Of a DNA stretch of 64,000 nucleotides, positions 8,784-16,202 are shown piece by piece (position 1 is the first letter of the stretch; each line of letters opens with the position of its first letter). The DNA lies in NCBI GenBank assembly GCA_038747545.1, contig JBCDJT010000005.1, forward strand, positions 1 through 64,000, given 5' to 3'. This DNA comes from JBCCMF01 sp038747545 (lineage in GTDB: Bacteria > Bacteroidota > Rhodothermia > Rhodothermales > JBCCMF01). The notes beneath the pieces were generated by a model. It did no database searches, was not told the origin of the DNA, and saw only the letters and a program-made list of their open reading frames with translations. The position numbers and the translations under genes were made by a program.

Positions 8784-9914
8784 ATGCTGGTCATCCTCTA
8801 CCCCGACGTCGACGATCAGTCGCCTGCCTTCAAGGAAACGTGGGCGCACTTGACGAACCTGGAGAACGTGACGGTGCGCAAGCACCACGTCTTTGGCGAG
8901 CTGCAGACGCTCACCGAGGTCTACCTGCTGGGCGACACGCACCGCATCGACAAGCGCAGCATCGAGGCGCTGCCTGCCGTGGAGCGCGTCATCCGCATCT
9001 CGGAGGAGTACCGCATCCTGGGGCGGCACAAGGACCAGTTCCGCACCACGGGCTTCGACTACAACGGCGTCCACTTCGACCAGGAAAGCCTGCACGTCTT
9101 CGCGGGCCTCTGCGCCGTCGATACGCCGGAGCACGTGGAGCAGATGCTGCAAGCCTTGCAGACGCACGGGCAGGTCTGCACGCGGATGGGCGCCTACAAG
9201 CCGCGCACCAACCCGTACTCGTTCCAGGGCCACGGCAAGGCGTGCCTGCCCTACGTGTTCGAGCTTGCCGGGAAGTACGGCATCAAGGTCATCGCGATGG
9301 AGGTGACGCACGAGAGCCACGTGGACGAGATCGACGAGTGCCTGGAAGCCACGGGCCACCCGACGGGCGTGATGCTGCAGATCGGGACGCGCAACACGCA
9401 GAACTTCGAGCTGCTGAAGGCCGTGGGGCGGCAGGGCGAGCACCCAGTGCTGCTCAAGCGCGGCTTCGGCATCACGCTGAACGAATCGCTCAACGCCGCC
9501 GAGTATCTGGCTACCGAGGGCAACTCGAACGTGATCTTCTGCCTGCGCGGCATGAAGACGTCGTTCGCCGCGCCGCACCGCAACATGGTGGACTTCGCGC
9601 ATGTGCCTGTCATCAAGCGCCTCACGCGGATGCCCGTCTGCATCGACCCCTCGCACTCGGTGGGCACACGCTCCAAGTCGACCGATGGGCTGCCGGATGT
9701 CTTCCACGTGACCGCGCAGGGCGTGATCGCGGGCGCCAACATGGTGCTGGTGGACTTCCATCCGGCGCCGCGCCGTGCGCTCGTGGACGGCCCGCAGGCG
9801 CTGCTGCTGGACGAGCTGCCGTACTTCCTGGAGGACGTGGCCGTGACGCGTAAAACCTATGAGCACCGCCGCGCCCTGGCCGACCGCATGAACGCTGCCA
9901 CAGCAATGGCGTAA
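8784..9914 (+). CDS. DAHP synthase-family protein (type I-beta-like, divergent)
   Basis: 376 residues with an N-terminal ferredoxin/ACT-like regulatory extension (about 1-85) and a TIM-barrel catalytic domain, as in type I-beta 3-deoxy-7-phosphoheptulonate synthases (first step of the shikimate pathway; phosphoenolpyruvate plus erythrose 4-phosphate). Conserved: Cys110 in AGLCAV, KPRT at 139-142, QIGTRNTQNFELLKAVG near 199-215, KRG at 225-227, His291 in DPSHSVGTR, Asp335 in LVDGPQ. Changed: the expected metal-ligand Glu in the IEVH motif is Asp324 (VDFH), and the CERG motif reads CLRG at 253-256. Either an active divergent enzyme or a paralogue with another role. Confidence 0.8.
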   Translation: MLVILYPDVDDQSPAFKETWAHLTNLENVTVRKHHVFGELQTLTEVYLLGDTHRIDKRSIEALPAVERVIRISEEYRILGRHKDQFRTTGFDYNGVHFDQESLHVFAGLCAVDTPEHVEQMLQALQTHGQVCTRMGAYKPRTNPYSFQGHGKACLPYVFELAGKYGIKVIAMEVTHESHVDEIDECLEATGHPTGVMLQIGTRNTQNFELLKAVGRQGEHPVLLKRGFGITLNESLNAAEYLATEGNSNVIFCLRGMKTSFAAPHRNMVDFAHVPVIKRLTRMPVCIDPSHSVGTRSKSTDGLPDVFHVTAQGVIAGANMVLVDFHPAPRRALVDGPQALLLDELPYFLEDVAVTRKTYEHRRALADRMNAATAMA

Positions 9915-9962
9915 ATTAGGCGGCACATGCCTTGCTGATGTTCACCATTCTTCGCGTTGATT

Positions 9963-10388
9963 ATGCGTACCCTTGGCCTTGTCACTGCGCTGTTTGCGCT
10001 CACCGCTTGTGGCCCTGCCGATCCCCTCACCGCCCACGAGTGGCGCTTCGTGTCAATGACGCTGGGCGAGGCGTCGATGCGCGGCATTCGCCTAGACCCG
10101 CCCGCCACGCTGAACTTTAGCACCGAGTCTGCCGGGCTGGACCGCTACAACGTGTCCGGCTTCTCAGGCTGCAACGATATCAACGGCACATACGCCCGCA
10201 CCGATGACCCGGGAGCGCTAGACATGAGCCCCATGTCCACCACGCGGCGCGGCTGCATGTCGGGGCTGGCCGAGCGCATCGAGATTCCCTTCCAGGAGGC
10301 CCTCCCCGACGTCACCACCTACGCCATCGACGGCGACACGCTGCGCCTGACCTTCCCGCGCGGCACGATGGTGTTTGCGGCGCCTTAA
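9963..10388 (+). CDS. META-domain (HslJ-like) lipoprotein
   Basis: 141 residues. Lipobox ALFALTAC at residues about 9-16. The mature part carries the META domain hallmark SGFSGCNDINGTYA (about 58-71) and the second Cys in TRRGCMSGLAERIE near 95-108, ending with LRLTFPRGTMVF. META domains occur in secreted or outer-membrane-anchored stress proteins such as HslJ; no catalytic role is established. A TTG six bases upstream could also serve as start, but the ATG at 9963 gives a normal signal peptide. 48 bp downstream of the DAHP synthase and possibly co-transcribed. Confidence 0.78.
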   Translation: MRTLGLVTALFALTACGPADPLTAHEWRFVSMTLGEASMRGIRLDPPATLNFSTESAGLDRYNVSGFSGCNDINGTYARTDDPGALDMSPMSTTRRGCMSGLAERIEIPFQEALPDVTTYAIDGDTLRLTFPRGTMVFAAP

Positions 10389-10452
10389 ACGGAACGGTGT
10401 CGCTGCCGATGTATGCATCAGACGCTTTTGTTGATCATGTCTGGTGCTGCTC

Positions 10453-10959
10453 ATGCGTGCCGCGTTTGCACTCATCCACCCCGCCCTGCTCACCGTGCTT
10501 GTCGCCGCATTCGTGTGGCTGGGCGAGATGCATCTACTCTTTGCCTCTGGCGCGTTCGTGCTCGTAGCGGCGTGGTACTACAGCGTAGGCATGGCGCTGC
10601 ACGACAAAGCGTCCAGCGATGCCGCTTCGCCGCTGTGGCGCTTTCGGCTCAACCTCGCTGCTTCAGCTAGCGCGTTGCCGTTCGTATGGCTTTGGGCAAG
10701 TGCCCTCCAGCGCGACACTGCCTTGTTCGAAGCCGTGCTGCCCTACTTCGATGTACTGGTCGGCTTCAACTTCGCGCTGCTCGTCTATAGCATCTATGCG
10801 ACCTACCGCGTGTGGCACTTCTTGTCGGAGCGGCTGCTTCAGGCCGAGGGCGAGCCTACGCCATCGAAAGAGGCCATCGCTGGGCTGATGCTGCAGTTTT
10901 GGTTCTGGTTTATCGGCGCGTGGTTCTTGCGCCCCCGCCTCCAGCGCGCCCTCAGCTGA
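10453..10959 (+). CDS. Small integral membrane protein of unknown function
   Basis: 168 residues with about five hydrophobic segments (near residues 8-28, 33-48, 64-84, 97-115, 142-160) and a basic cytosolic end. No motif I recognise. An in-frame GTG at 10444 is an alternative start. The last eight bases overlap the end of the convergent pnuC gene. Judged real from its good codon usage and clean membrane pattern; function unknown. Confidence 0.6.
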   Translation: MRAAFALIHPALLTVLVAAFVWLGEMHLLFASGAFVLVAAWYYSVGMALHDKASSDAASPLWRFRLNLAASASALPFVWLWASALQRDTALFEAVLPYFDVLVGFNFALLVYSIYATYRVWHFLSERLLQAEGEPTPSKEAIAGLMLQFWFWFIGAWFLRPRLQRALS

Positions 10960-11542
10960 CGTCCTTCCGCCACGCCACGTAGCCGATGGCGGCAAGCACG
11001 AGGAAGGCGGCGAAGAGTCCGGCCGTCAGGTAGAGGTCTTTGTAGATGTACACGCCGATGGCGACGGCATCGACCACGATCCACACGAGCCAGTGCTCCA
11101 GGATCTTCTTCGCCATGAGCCACTGCGCTACGAGGCTGAACGCGGTCGTGAAAGCATCCCAATACGGAATATCTGCGTCGGTAAGGCGGTCGAGGCTGAG
11201 GCCGATGCCAATCATCGCCGCGATGCCGATGCCGCCGAGGATGGCGCCGTGCTTAGGGGTGAGGCGGGTGATGGGCAGCGCGTCGCCCTCGGGGCCGCCG
11301 TAGAGCCACGCCCACCAGCCGTAGAGCGAGAGGACGATGTAGACGCCCTGCAGGCCCATGTCGGCGTAGAGGCGGGCGTCGAAGAAGATGAGGACGTAGA
11401 GCGCGACGCTGACGAGCCCGGTGGGCCACACCCAGATGTTCTGCCGCGTGTTGAGCCAGACGCTCAGGAAGCCGAAGACGACGGCGGTGAACTCCAGCAC
11501 GGGCACGTTGAAGCCGAGAAACGGAAACGTCAGCTCGAACAT
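10952..11542 (-). CDS. pnuC: PnuC-family nicotinamide riboside/vitamin transporter
   Basis: 196-residue inner-membrane protein with about seven helices, the SWEET-like PnuC fold. Typical elements are WLNTRQNIWVWPTGLVS near residues 29-45, YVLIFFDARLYADMGLQ near 48-64, SLYGWWAW near 69-76, and VDAVAIGVYIYKDLYLTAGLF near 157-177. PnuC proteins facilitate uptake of nicotinamide riboside; PnuT and PnuX relatives take thiamine or riboflavin. No TPP or FMN riboswitch or kinase is visible upstream, so the substrate is undetermined. Its ATG lies one base beyond the stop of the ABC ATPase gene, so it is translated as part of that transcript. Confidence 0.87.
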   Translation of the reverse strand: MFELTFPFLGFNVPVLEFTAVVFGFLSVWLNTRQNIWVWPTGLVSVALYVLIFFDARLYADMGLQGVYIVLSLYGWWAWLYGGPEGDALPITRLTPKHGAILGGIGIAAMIGIGLSLDRLTDADIPYWDAFTTAFSLVAQWLMAKKILEHWLVWIVVDAVAIGVYIYKDLYLTAGLFAAFLVLAAIGYVAWRKDVS

Positions 11543-11543
11543 G

Positions 11544-12197
11544 CTACGCGTCCTCGGTGGCAATGGGAAAGCGGATCAGGTCGTCGGTGAGCGCCTGCAG
11601 CGACGGCTGGAGGTGGCTGGAGAGGATGGTGATGCCGCCGCGCTGCTTGAACTCGGCGAGGTACGCCAGCGCCGCCGCCGTGCTGTCGGTGTCGAGGCCG
11701 CGGAACGGCTCGTCGAGGAGCAGCACCTGGGGATCGGCGATGAGGGCAGCGGCCATCTGCGCCTTCTTGAACATGCCGCTGGAGTAGGTGCCGATCAGCT
11801 GCTCGCGCCGCTCATCCAGCAGCAGCGCATCCAGCAGCGCATCGATGTCCATGGGGCTGCGTTTGCCGTCCCACTGCCCTCGGGCACGCAGGATCATCTC
11901 GAGCACTTCGGTGGCGCTGAGGTAGGCGGGCAGCTGCGCCCCGTCGTGTACAATGCCGACCTGCTGGAGGTACTGGTACGGCGCCGTGTGTACTTCGAGG
12001 CTGCCCAGCGCGACGCGCCCGCTCGTGGGAAACGCCTCGGCGGAGAGCAGCCGCAGCAGCGTGGTCTTGCCCGAGCCGTTCGGCCCGACGAGCCCCGTGG
12101 TGGTGCCCGGCATGAACGTGTGCGTCAGGTCGCGGAAGATAAACGGTCCGCTGCCGTAGCGCTTGGCCACGGCCTGGAGGTGGAGGGCGTCAGGCAT
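11544..12197 (-). CDS. ABC transporter ATP-binding protein
   Basis: 217 residues, a single nucleotide-binding domain. Walker A GPNGSGKT near residues 36-43, Q-loop YQYLQQVGIVHDG, signature-like TYSSGMFKKAQMA near 135-147 (SSGM in place of the usual SGGQ, as in ABC-2/CcmA-type exporters), Walker B VLLLDEPFRGLD near 156-167, and the switch His in ILSSHL. Its start overlaps the end of the upstream permease gene by 8 bp, so the two are one exporter unit. Cargo unknown. Confidence 0.87.
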   Translation of the reverse strand: MPDALHLQAVAKRYGSGPFIFRDLTHTFMPGTTTGLVGPNGSGKTTLLRLLSAEAFPTSGRVALGSLEVHTAPYQYLQQVGIVHDGAQLPAYLSATEVLEMILRARGQWDGKRSPMDIDALLDALLLDERREQLIGTYSSGMFKKAQMAAALIADPQVLLLDEPFRGLDTDSTAAALAYLAEFKQRGGITILSSHLQPSLQALTDDLIRFPIATEDA

Positions 12198-13452
12198 AGC
12201 GTTTTCGGTGCGGCACTTCGGCGCGGAAGGTGGCAAGGGCAGCCGTCACGAGCGCGAGCACGACCTCGTACGCCACCCATGGCCAGACCTCGGCGTAGGT
12301 GAACGACTTGGTGGCCCACGCCACGGCGAGCAGGCTCAGCGCCCACGGCAGTGCCCACCGCAGGTTGATGAACGTGCGCGTGATCCACCAGTGCAACGGC
12401 GGTTGGAGGCTCAGCTGGAAGGCAGGCGGCGCCAGCGCGGGCTGTGCGGTGAGGAAGATGGCAAGGTTCTGCGCGAGCGCGAAGGCGAGCAGGTAGGCGG
12501 AGATAAACGCCGGATCGGTGTCCTGGTAGAACAGCGCCCACAGCAGCAGATGCCCCAGGGCGATGCTGCGTCCGATGGGCAAGCGGCGGTCGAGCTGGCG
12601 CAGCATCGACCAGACGTATGTGCGCCAGCGCATCGGCACCCAGTACAGCGCGGCGAACGGCAGCGGCTCGCGGTCGCTGGCGCGCACGCCGCCGCTGCTG
12701 CGGAAGATCTCGGTGTAGAACGCGTTGGTGTGGTAGTAGTGGCGATCAAACTGACGCCCGAGGCGCACAATGCGCGCCAGGGTGTAGAGCACAAACAGCT
12801 GCGGGGGCACCCAGCCCCATCCGCTCCGCGCCGCCCAGGCGGTGGCGATCATCACCACCACGCCCACGGCAAACACGCGGCCCGTGAGCAGCAGCGCCGG
12901 CACGAGCCCTCGGGGCACCCCAATCGGCACCGACGAGTTGGCCATCATCCCCATGAACGCGCCGCCCTTCGTCCCTTCTTGCCACGCCTGCGAGGTGGCG
13001 CCAAGCGTCAGGTAGCGCTCGAAGCTGTAGAGCCCCAGTCCAATGGTGAAACAGCCGTACAGGATCGCGTAGCCAATGCGGTCGCCCACGGTGCTGTCCA
13101 GCGGCGACCAGAAGAAGAGCAGCAGCCCCGGCAGGACGAGCAACGCCAACACGCCGCCCCACGGCTTGAGGAGGCGGCGTTGCAACGCGCGCGGCGCCGT
13201 GTTCAGGAGCTGCATCCAGCCGCGCTCGTCATCCGGCAGCAGCACATGCGGCACAGCAATGGCAATGACTGAGGCCGTCAGCAGCAGGAGGTAGCGGAGG
13301 CGAAACAGCCGCTCCTCCAGATCGGCCTCGCCTGCTAGCATGATGCCCAGTGCCACAGCCAGCAGCGTCAGCAGCAGGGCAGGCAGGACCGTACGGAGGG
13401 AGAGGCGGCGCACTGAGCGTACAATAACGGTGGGCAGGAGCAGGCGGCGCAA
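12190..13452 (-). CDS. Polytopic membrane protein, probable permease partner of the ABC ATPase
   Basis: 420 residues with roughly ten hydrophobic helices spread over the full length and short charged loops. No match to a named permease family that I can recognise, but the 8-bp overlap with the ATPase gene and the polytopic pattern make an ABC-2-like exporter subunit the best reading. N-terminal MRRLLLPTVIVRS is basic then hydrophobic (signal anchor). Gene order: permease, ATPase, pnuC. Substrate unknown. Confidence 0.65.
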   Translation of the reverse strand: MRRLLLPTVIVRSVRRLSLRTVLPALLLTLLAVALGIMLAGEADLEERLFRLRYLLLLTASVIAIAVPHVLLPDDERGWMQLLNTAPRALQRRLLKPWGGVLALLVLPGLLLFFWSPLDSTVGDRIGYAILYGCFTIGLGLYSFERYLTLGATSQAWQEGTKGGAFMGMMANSSVPIGVPRGLVPALLLTGRVFAVGVVVMIATAWAARSGWGWVPPQLFVLYTLARIVRLGRQFDRHYYHTNAFYTEIFRSSGGVRASDREPLPFAALYWVPMRWRTYVWSMLRQLDRRLPIGRSIALGHLLLWALFYQDTDPAFISAYLLAFALAQNLAIFLTAQPALAPPAFQLSLQPPLHWWITRTFINLRWALPWALSLLAVAWATKSFTYAEVWPWVAYEVVLALVTAALATFRAEVPHRKRYA

Positions 13453-13570
13453 AAGATACGGCCTGGCACCGGATCTGCCGTGTGGGCAAGATGAAATACC
13501 CCGAACCCACGCGGAAACCGCTTCTGGTTTGGTTCCGTTGGAACTAGGCTCATCAACACGTTCGCCCGCT

Positions 13571-13999
13571 ATGCGCTACTTCTCTGCCCTTGCCCTCACC
13601 CTCTGCTTCCTGCTCGGCACCAGCGTCGAGGCGCTTGCTCAGAAAGCCATGTCGTGGATGGACCTCAGCCAGATCGAGTATGTGAAGGAGAATAACAGGT
13701 GGGTGATGAAGGTATCGCCCGACGTGGAGAGTCTTGCCGGGCAGCAGATCAAGATCGAAGGCTTCATGATGCCGCTGGAGCAGTCGCAAGAGCAGAAGCA
13801 CTTCATCCTGAGCGGCAATCCTGTAGCGGGCTGTAACTTCTGCATGCCGGGTGGCCCTGAGTCGATGATTGAGGTCAAGGCCGACACGGGCGTTACGTTC
13901 AGCTACGAGCCTGTCACCATAGTGGGCACGCTGGAAATCCTCAAGGACGACCCGAACGGCCTCATCTACCGCATGACCGCTGCAGGCCCAGCCAGCTAA
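13571..13999 (+). CDS. Secreted DUF3299-domain protein
   Basis: 142 residues. Signal peptide to about residue 23 (LALTLCFLLGTSVEALAQ). The mature part fits DUF3299: KIEGFMMPLEQSQEQKHFIL near residues 62-81, then GCNFCMPGGPESMIEV near 88-103 with a CxxC pair, and a closing VGTLEI strand. DUF3299 proteins are periplasmic, often encoded near metal-transport or macrolide-type ABC genes; the CxxC suggests metal or redox chemistry, but no function is established. Divergent from the ABC permease gene. Confidence 0.78.
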   Translation: MRYFSALALTLCFLLGTSVEALAQKAMSWMDLSQIEYVKENNRWVMKVSPDVESLAGQQIKIEGFMMPLEQSQEQKHFILSGNPVAGCNFCMPGGPESMIEVKADTGVTFSYEPVTIVGTLEILKDDPNGLIYRMTAAGPAS

Positions 14000-14012
14000 C
14001 ACGGTACTACCT

Positions 14013-14435
14013 GTGTGTGCCCTGCTCGCTTCGTACCGCGTGTTGGCTGAGTCCGAGCATTTCCTCTTGACCCACGAATACCAGTCAACTTTCCTTGTTG
14101 ACAAGGAAACTGCTGCACAGACTCCCATGGGCGCCCACAACGGTGATCCTTCCGTAGGCATCATTGCCCCAGACGAGGCCTGGTTTCTGATTGGAGGCCA
14201 AGGGGTTGTATTCCACGATCAACATAGTGAACAGCATGTGTTTTGGCGAGATACGCCAACCCTGTTTGTCCACGACGCCAAGCTCTGCAACGATCACATC
14301 GTTCGTCTTCTTGTGGATCCTTGGAGCAGAGAAGCATCAGTTTGGGACTTCGACACACGAACGCTAACATTACACAAGGTGCGCGCAGGTCCCAACCTCA
14401 GAGAGCAACCCTATCGAGATCAGGTGGATTTCTGA
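14013..14435 (+). CDS. Hypothetical protein, 140 residues
   Basis: Starts at GTG 14013, 13 bp after the DUF3299 gene. Soluble, slightly acidic, with a recurring pattern of short beta strands and aspartates (GIIAPDEAWFLIGGQGVVF near residues 49-67; VWDFDTRTLTLHKV near 110-123). No family recognised. GC content is lower and codon choice less biased than neighbours, which could indicate recent acquisition. A 12-bp perfect hairpin sits exactly at its stop codon (14432-14459), supporting a real 3' end. Confidence 0.5.
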   Translation: MCALLASYRVLAESEHFLLTHEYQSTFLVDKETAAQTPMGAHNGDPSVGIIAPDEAWFLIGGQGVVFHDQHSEQHVFWRDTPTLFVHDAKLCNDHIVRLLVDPWSREASVWDFDTRTLTLHKVRAGPNLREQPYRDQVDF

Positions 14436-14459
14436 GTGCGGTCCCACGGACCGCCTCAG
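14432..14459 (+). terminator. Strong hairpin at gene end, no U tract
   Basis: Inverted repeat CTGAG-T-GCGGTCC, loop CAC, GGACCGC-CTCAG: 12 paired bases with one bulged T. It overlaps the stop codon of the upstream hypothetical gene. The following bases (TGCTTGG) are not T-rich, so it may act as an mRNA 3'-end or pausing structure, not a classical intrinsic terminator. Confidence 0.45.
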
Positions 14460-14589
14460 TGCTTGGAAAAAGACCCTGGAGCAGACTAGGTACATTTAAA
14501 GCGAAGTGGGTTTTACGGGTGGTGTGCCGCCAGAGATAGCTTGATTTGCGCGATAGTGGCATGCCGCCTTGGCAGCTCCAGACGGCCAC

Positions 14590-15195
14590 ATGCAGCGCTC
14601 GAACCACGCATCCTCATCCCAGCCCACCTCTTCCCCGCACTCCGCAGTCTCGCGAGAGCAGCAGTGGCTGCTGGCGTTACGGGAGGCGAATACGGAGGCG
14701 TTTGACGCGCTGTACGGCAGCCTGTCGGAGCCGCTGCTGCGCTACGCGTGGGCGCTCACGCGGGACCAAGACGCCATCTATGACATCATCCAAGAGGCGT
14801 TTCTCAAGCTCTGGCAGAAACGCGCCGAGCTCGACCCCGACCTGCCCATCCGAGCGTGGATGTTTCGCGTCGTGCGCAACCTGGCCTACAAAACCCACCG
14901 CACGCGTCGCATCCGCAGCGAGGTGGCGCTGGACATAGACCCCGCGCGGGGAGACACGCCCGAGTCGAGCTACCGAGGCCAAGAGCTGGATCACCTCATC
15001 CACCGCTGGGTCGACGAGATGCCCCCCCGACGGCGCGAAGTCTTCCAGCTGAGCCGCGTAGGTGGACTGTCGCACCACGAGATCGCCGAAACGCTGGCGA
15101 TATCCAGTAAAACCGTCAACAACCATCTGGTGGAGGGGCTGCGCTTCCTGCGCATCAAACTCCGATCCCACGGATTCAACGAGCAGAACCTATGA
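14590..15195 (+). CDS. ECF sigma factor (FecI-like)
   Basis: 201 residues. Region 2 spans about residues 20-85 (FDALYGSLSEPLLRYAWALTRD, then IIQEAFLKLWQKR), and region 4 about 135-190 (PPRRREVFQLSRVGGLSHHE, then TVNNHLVEGLRFLR). An in-frame ATG seven codons upstream (14569) is an alternative start. Its stop overlaps the start of the FecR gene by 4 bp (ATGA), and the TonB receptor follows, so this is the sigma factor of a cell-surface signalling cassette: it would direct RNA polymerase to the receptor and probably its own promoter on ligand binding. Confidence 0.92.
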   Translation: MQRSNHASSSQPTSSPHSAVSREQQWLLALREANTEAFDALYGSLSEPLLRYAWALTRDQDAIYDIIQEAFLKLWQKRAELDPDLPIRAWMFRVVRNLAYKTHRTRRIRSEVALDIDPARGDTPESSYRGQELDHLIHRWVDEMPPRRREVFQLSRVGGLSHHEIAETLAISSKTVNNHLVEGLRFLRIKLRSHGFNEQNL

Positions 15196-16178
15196 ACGCG
15201 AATATGCCTTCTTCGCAGGACCCGATTCGCGACGCGCTCGGCGCGCTCGACGATACCGAACGCGATGCCCTCGCCCACACCTGGGAAGCCGTCCGCACCG
15301 ATGGTACGTGGCCTGGGGTCAATGCCCAGCGCCATGCCGACGTCCGGGCCGCGCTCCAGGCTGCCATCCGCGAGGAGACCCTGCCAAGACCCGATCGGGC
15401 ACCGCACCGCGCACCGATCCCGCGGGCAGGCCGCCGCCCGTTAGCGTGGGTTGGTGCCATCGCCGCGGGCGTCGTGCTGGTCGCTGTTGGCCTCGGGCTC
15501 GGCCTGCATCGCGCAACCATCACCGCACCGCCAGACCGCGCGCAGACGGTCAACCTGGCCGATGGCTCGTCCATCGAGTTGCGGCCAGGAGCGAGCGTCA
15601 CGCACAGCCGTCTTCGCGCGGGCACGCCCCGGCGCGTGATGCTCACGGGCGAGGCGTACTTCACCATCACGCCGGGCACGCGCTTCACGGTGGAGACAGC
15701 CAACGCGCGCATCGACGTCCTCGGCACCCAGTTCAGCGTCAAGGTCAGCAGGCCTGATGGCGCCACAGAAGCCGTCACCGAGGTCTATCTTGCCGAGGGT
15801 AGCGTAGCGCTGACTGGCGGTGCCACCGAGCAGCGTGTGACGCTGGCGCCGGGCGACGTCAGCCACGTGGTGGGTGCGCAGGCTCCTGTCGCGCCGTCGG
15901 CCGCCTCACACGCCGACTTGCCCTTGTGGCGCGCTCGGCAGTTCACGTTTGAGGCTGGGGCGCCGCTCCGCAATGTCATCGCTGCTATCGAAGCCAGCTA
16001 CGACCTGCGCGTCCATGTTCACGACCCGGCGTTGCTGGATGCCCAGCTGCCCTTTCAGTACCTCGGGCGGAACGTCCTCCCGGCGCCCCAGCTTCTGGAA
16101 GACCTCTGCCAGATTCTCGGCCTCACGTACCGCCCCACTTCCGACGGCTTCGAGATCGTGACCGTCCCCACCACCTGA
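15192..16178 (+). CDS. FecR-type anti-sigma/signal transducer
   Basis: 328 residues. Cytosolic N-terminal part (about 1-80) contacts the sigma factor, one transmembrane helix at about 83-106 (PLAWVGAIAAGVVLVAVGLG), then the periplasmic FecR domain (about 112-210: VNLADGSSIELRPGASVTHS, GEAYFTITPGTRFTVET, VLGTQFSV) and a C-terminal DUF4974-like part (about 245-325: FEAGAPLRNVIAAIEASYDL). Middle gene of the sigma-FecR-TonB receptor triad. It senses the loaded receptor's N-terminal signalling domain and releases the sigma factor. Confidence 0.92.
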   Translation: MNANMPSSQDPIRDALGALDDTERDALAHTWEAVRTDGTWPGVNAQRHADVRAALQAAIREETLPRPDRAPHRAPIPRAGRRPLAWVGAIAAGVVLVAVGLGLGLHRATITAPPDRAQTVNLADGSSIELRPGASVTHSRLRAGTPRRVMLTGEAYFTITPGTRFTVETANARIDVLGTQFSVKVSRPDGATEAVTEVYLAEGSVALTGGATEQRVTLAPGDVSHVVGAQAPVAPSAASHADLPLWRARQFTFEAGAPLRNVIAAIEASYDLRVHVHDPALLDAQLPFQYLGRNVLPAPQLLEDLCQILGLTYRPTSDGFEIVTVPTT

Positions 16179-16202
16179 CGTACCCTCTCCTGCCTTTCTC
16201 TA

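Noticed and set aside
12163..13272. 369-residue open frame on the plus strand
   Set aside because: Antisense to the ABC permease; Arg/His-rich composition and no recognisable motif.
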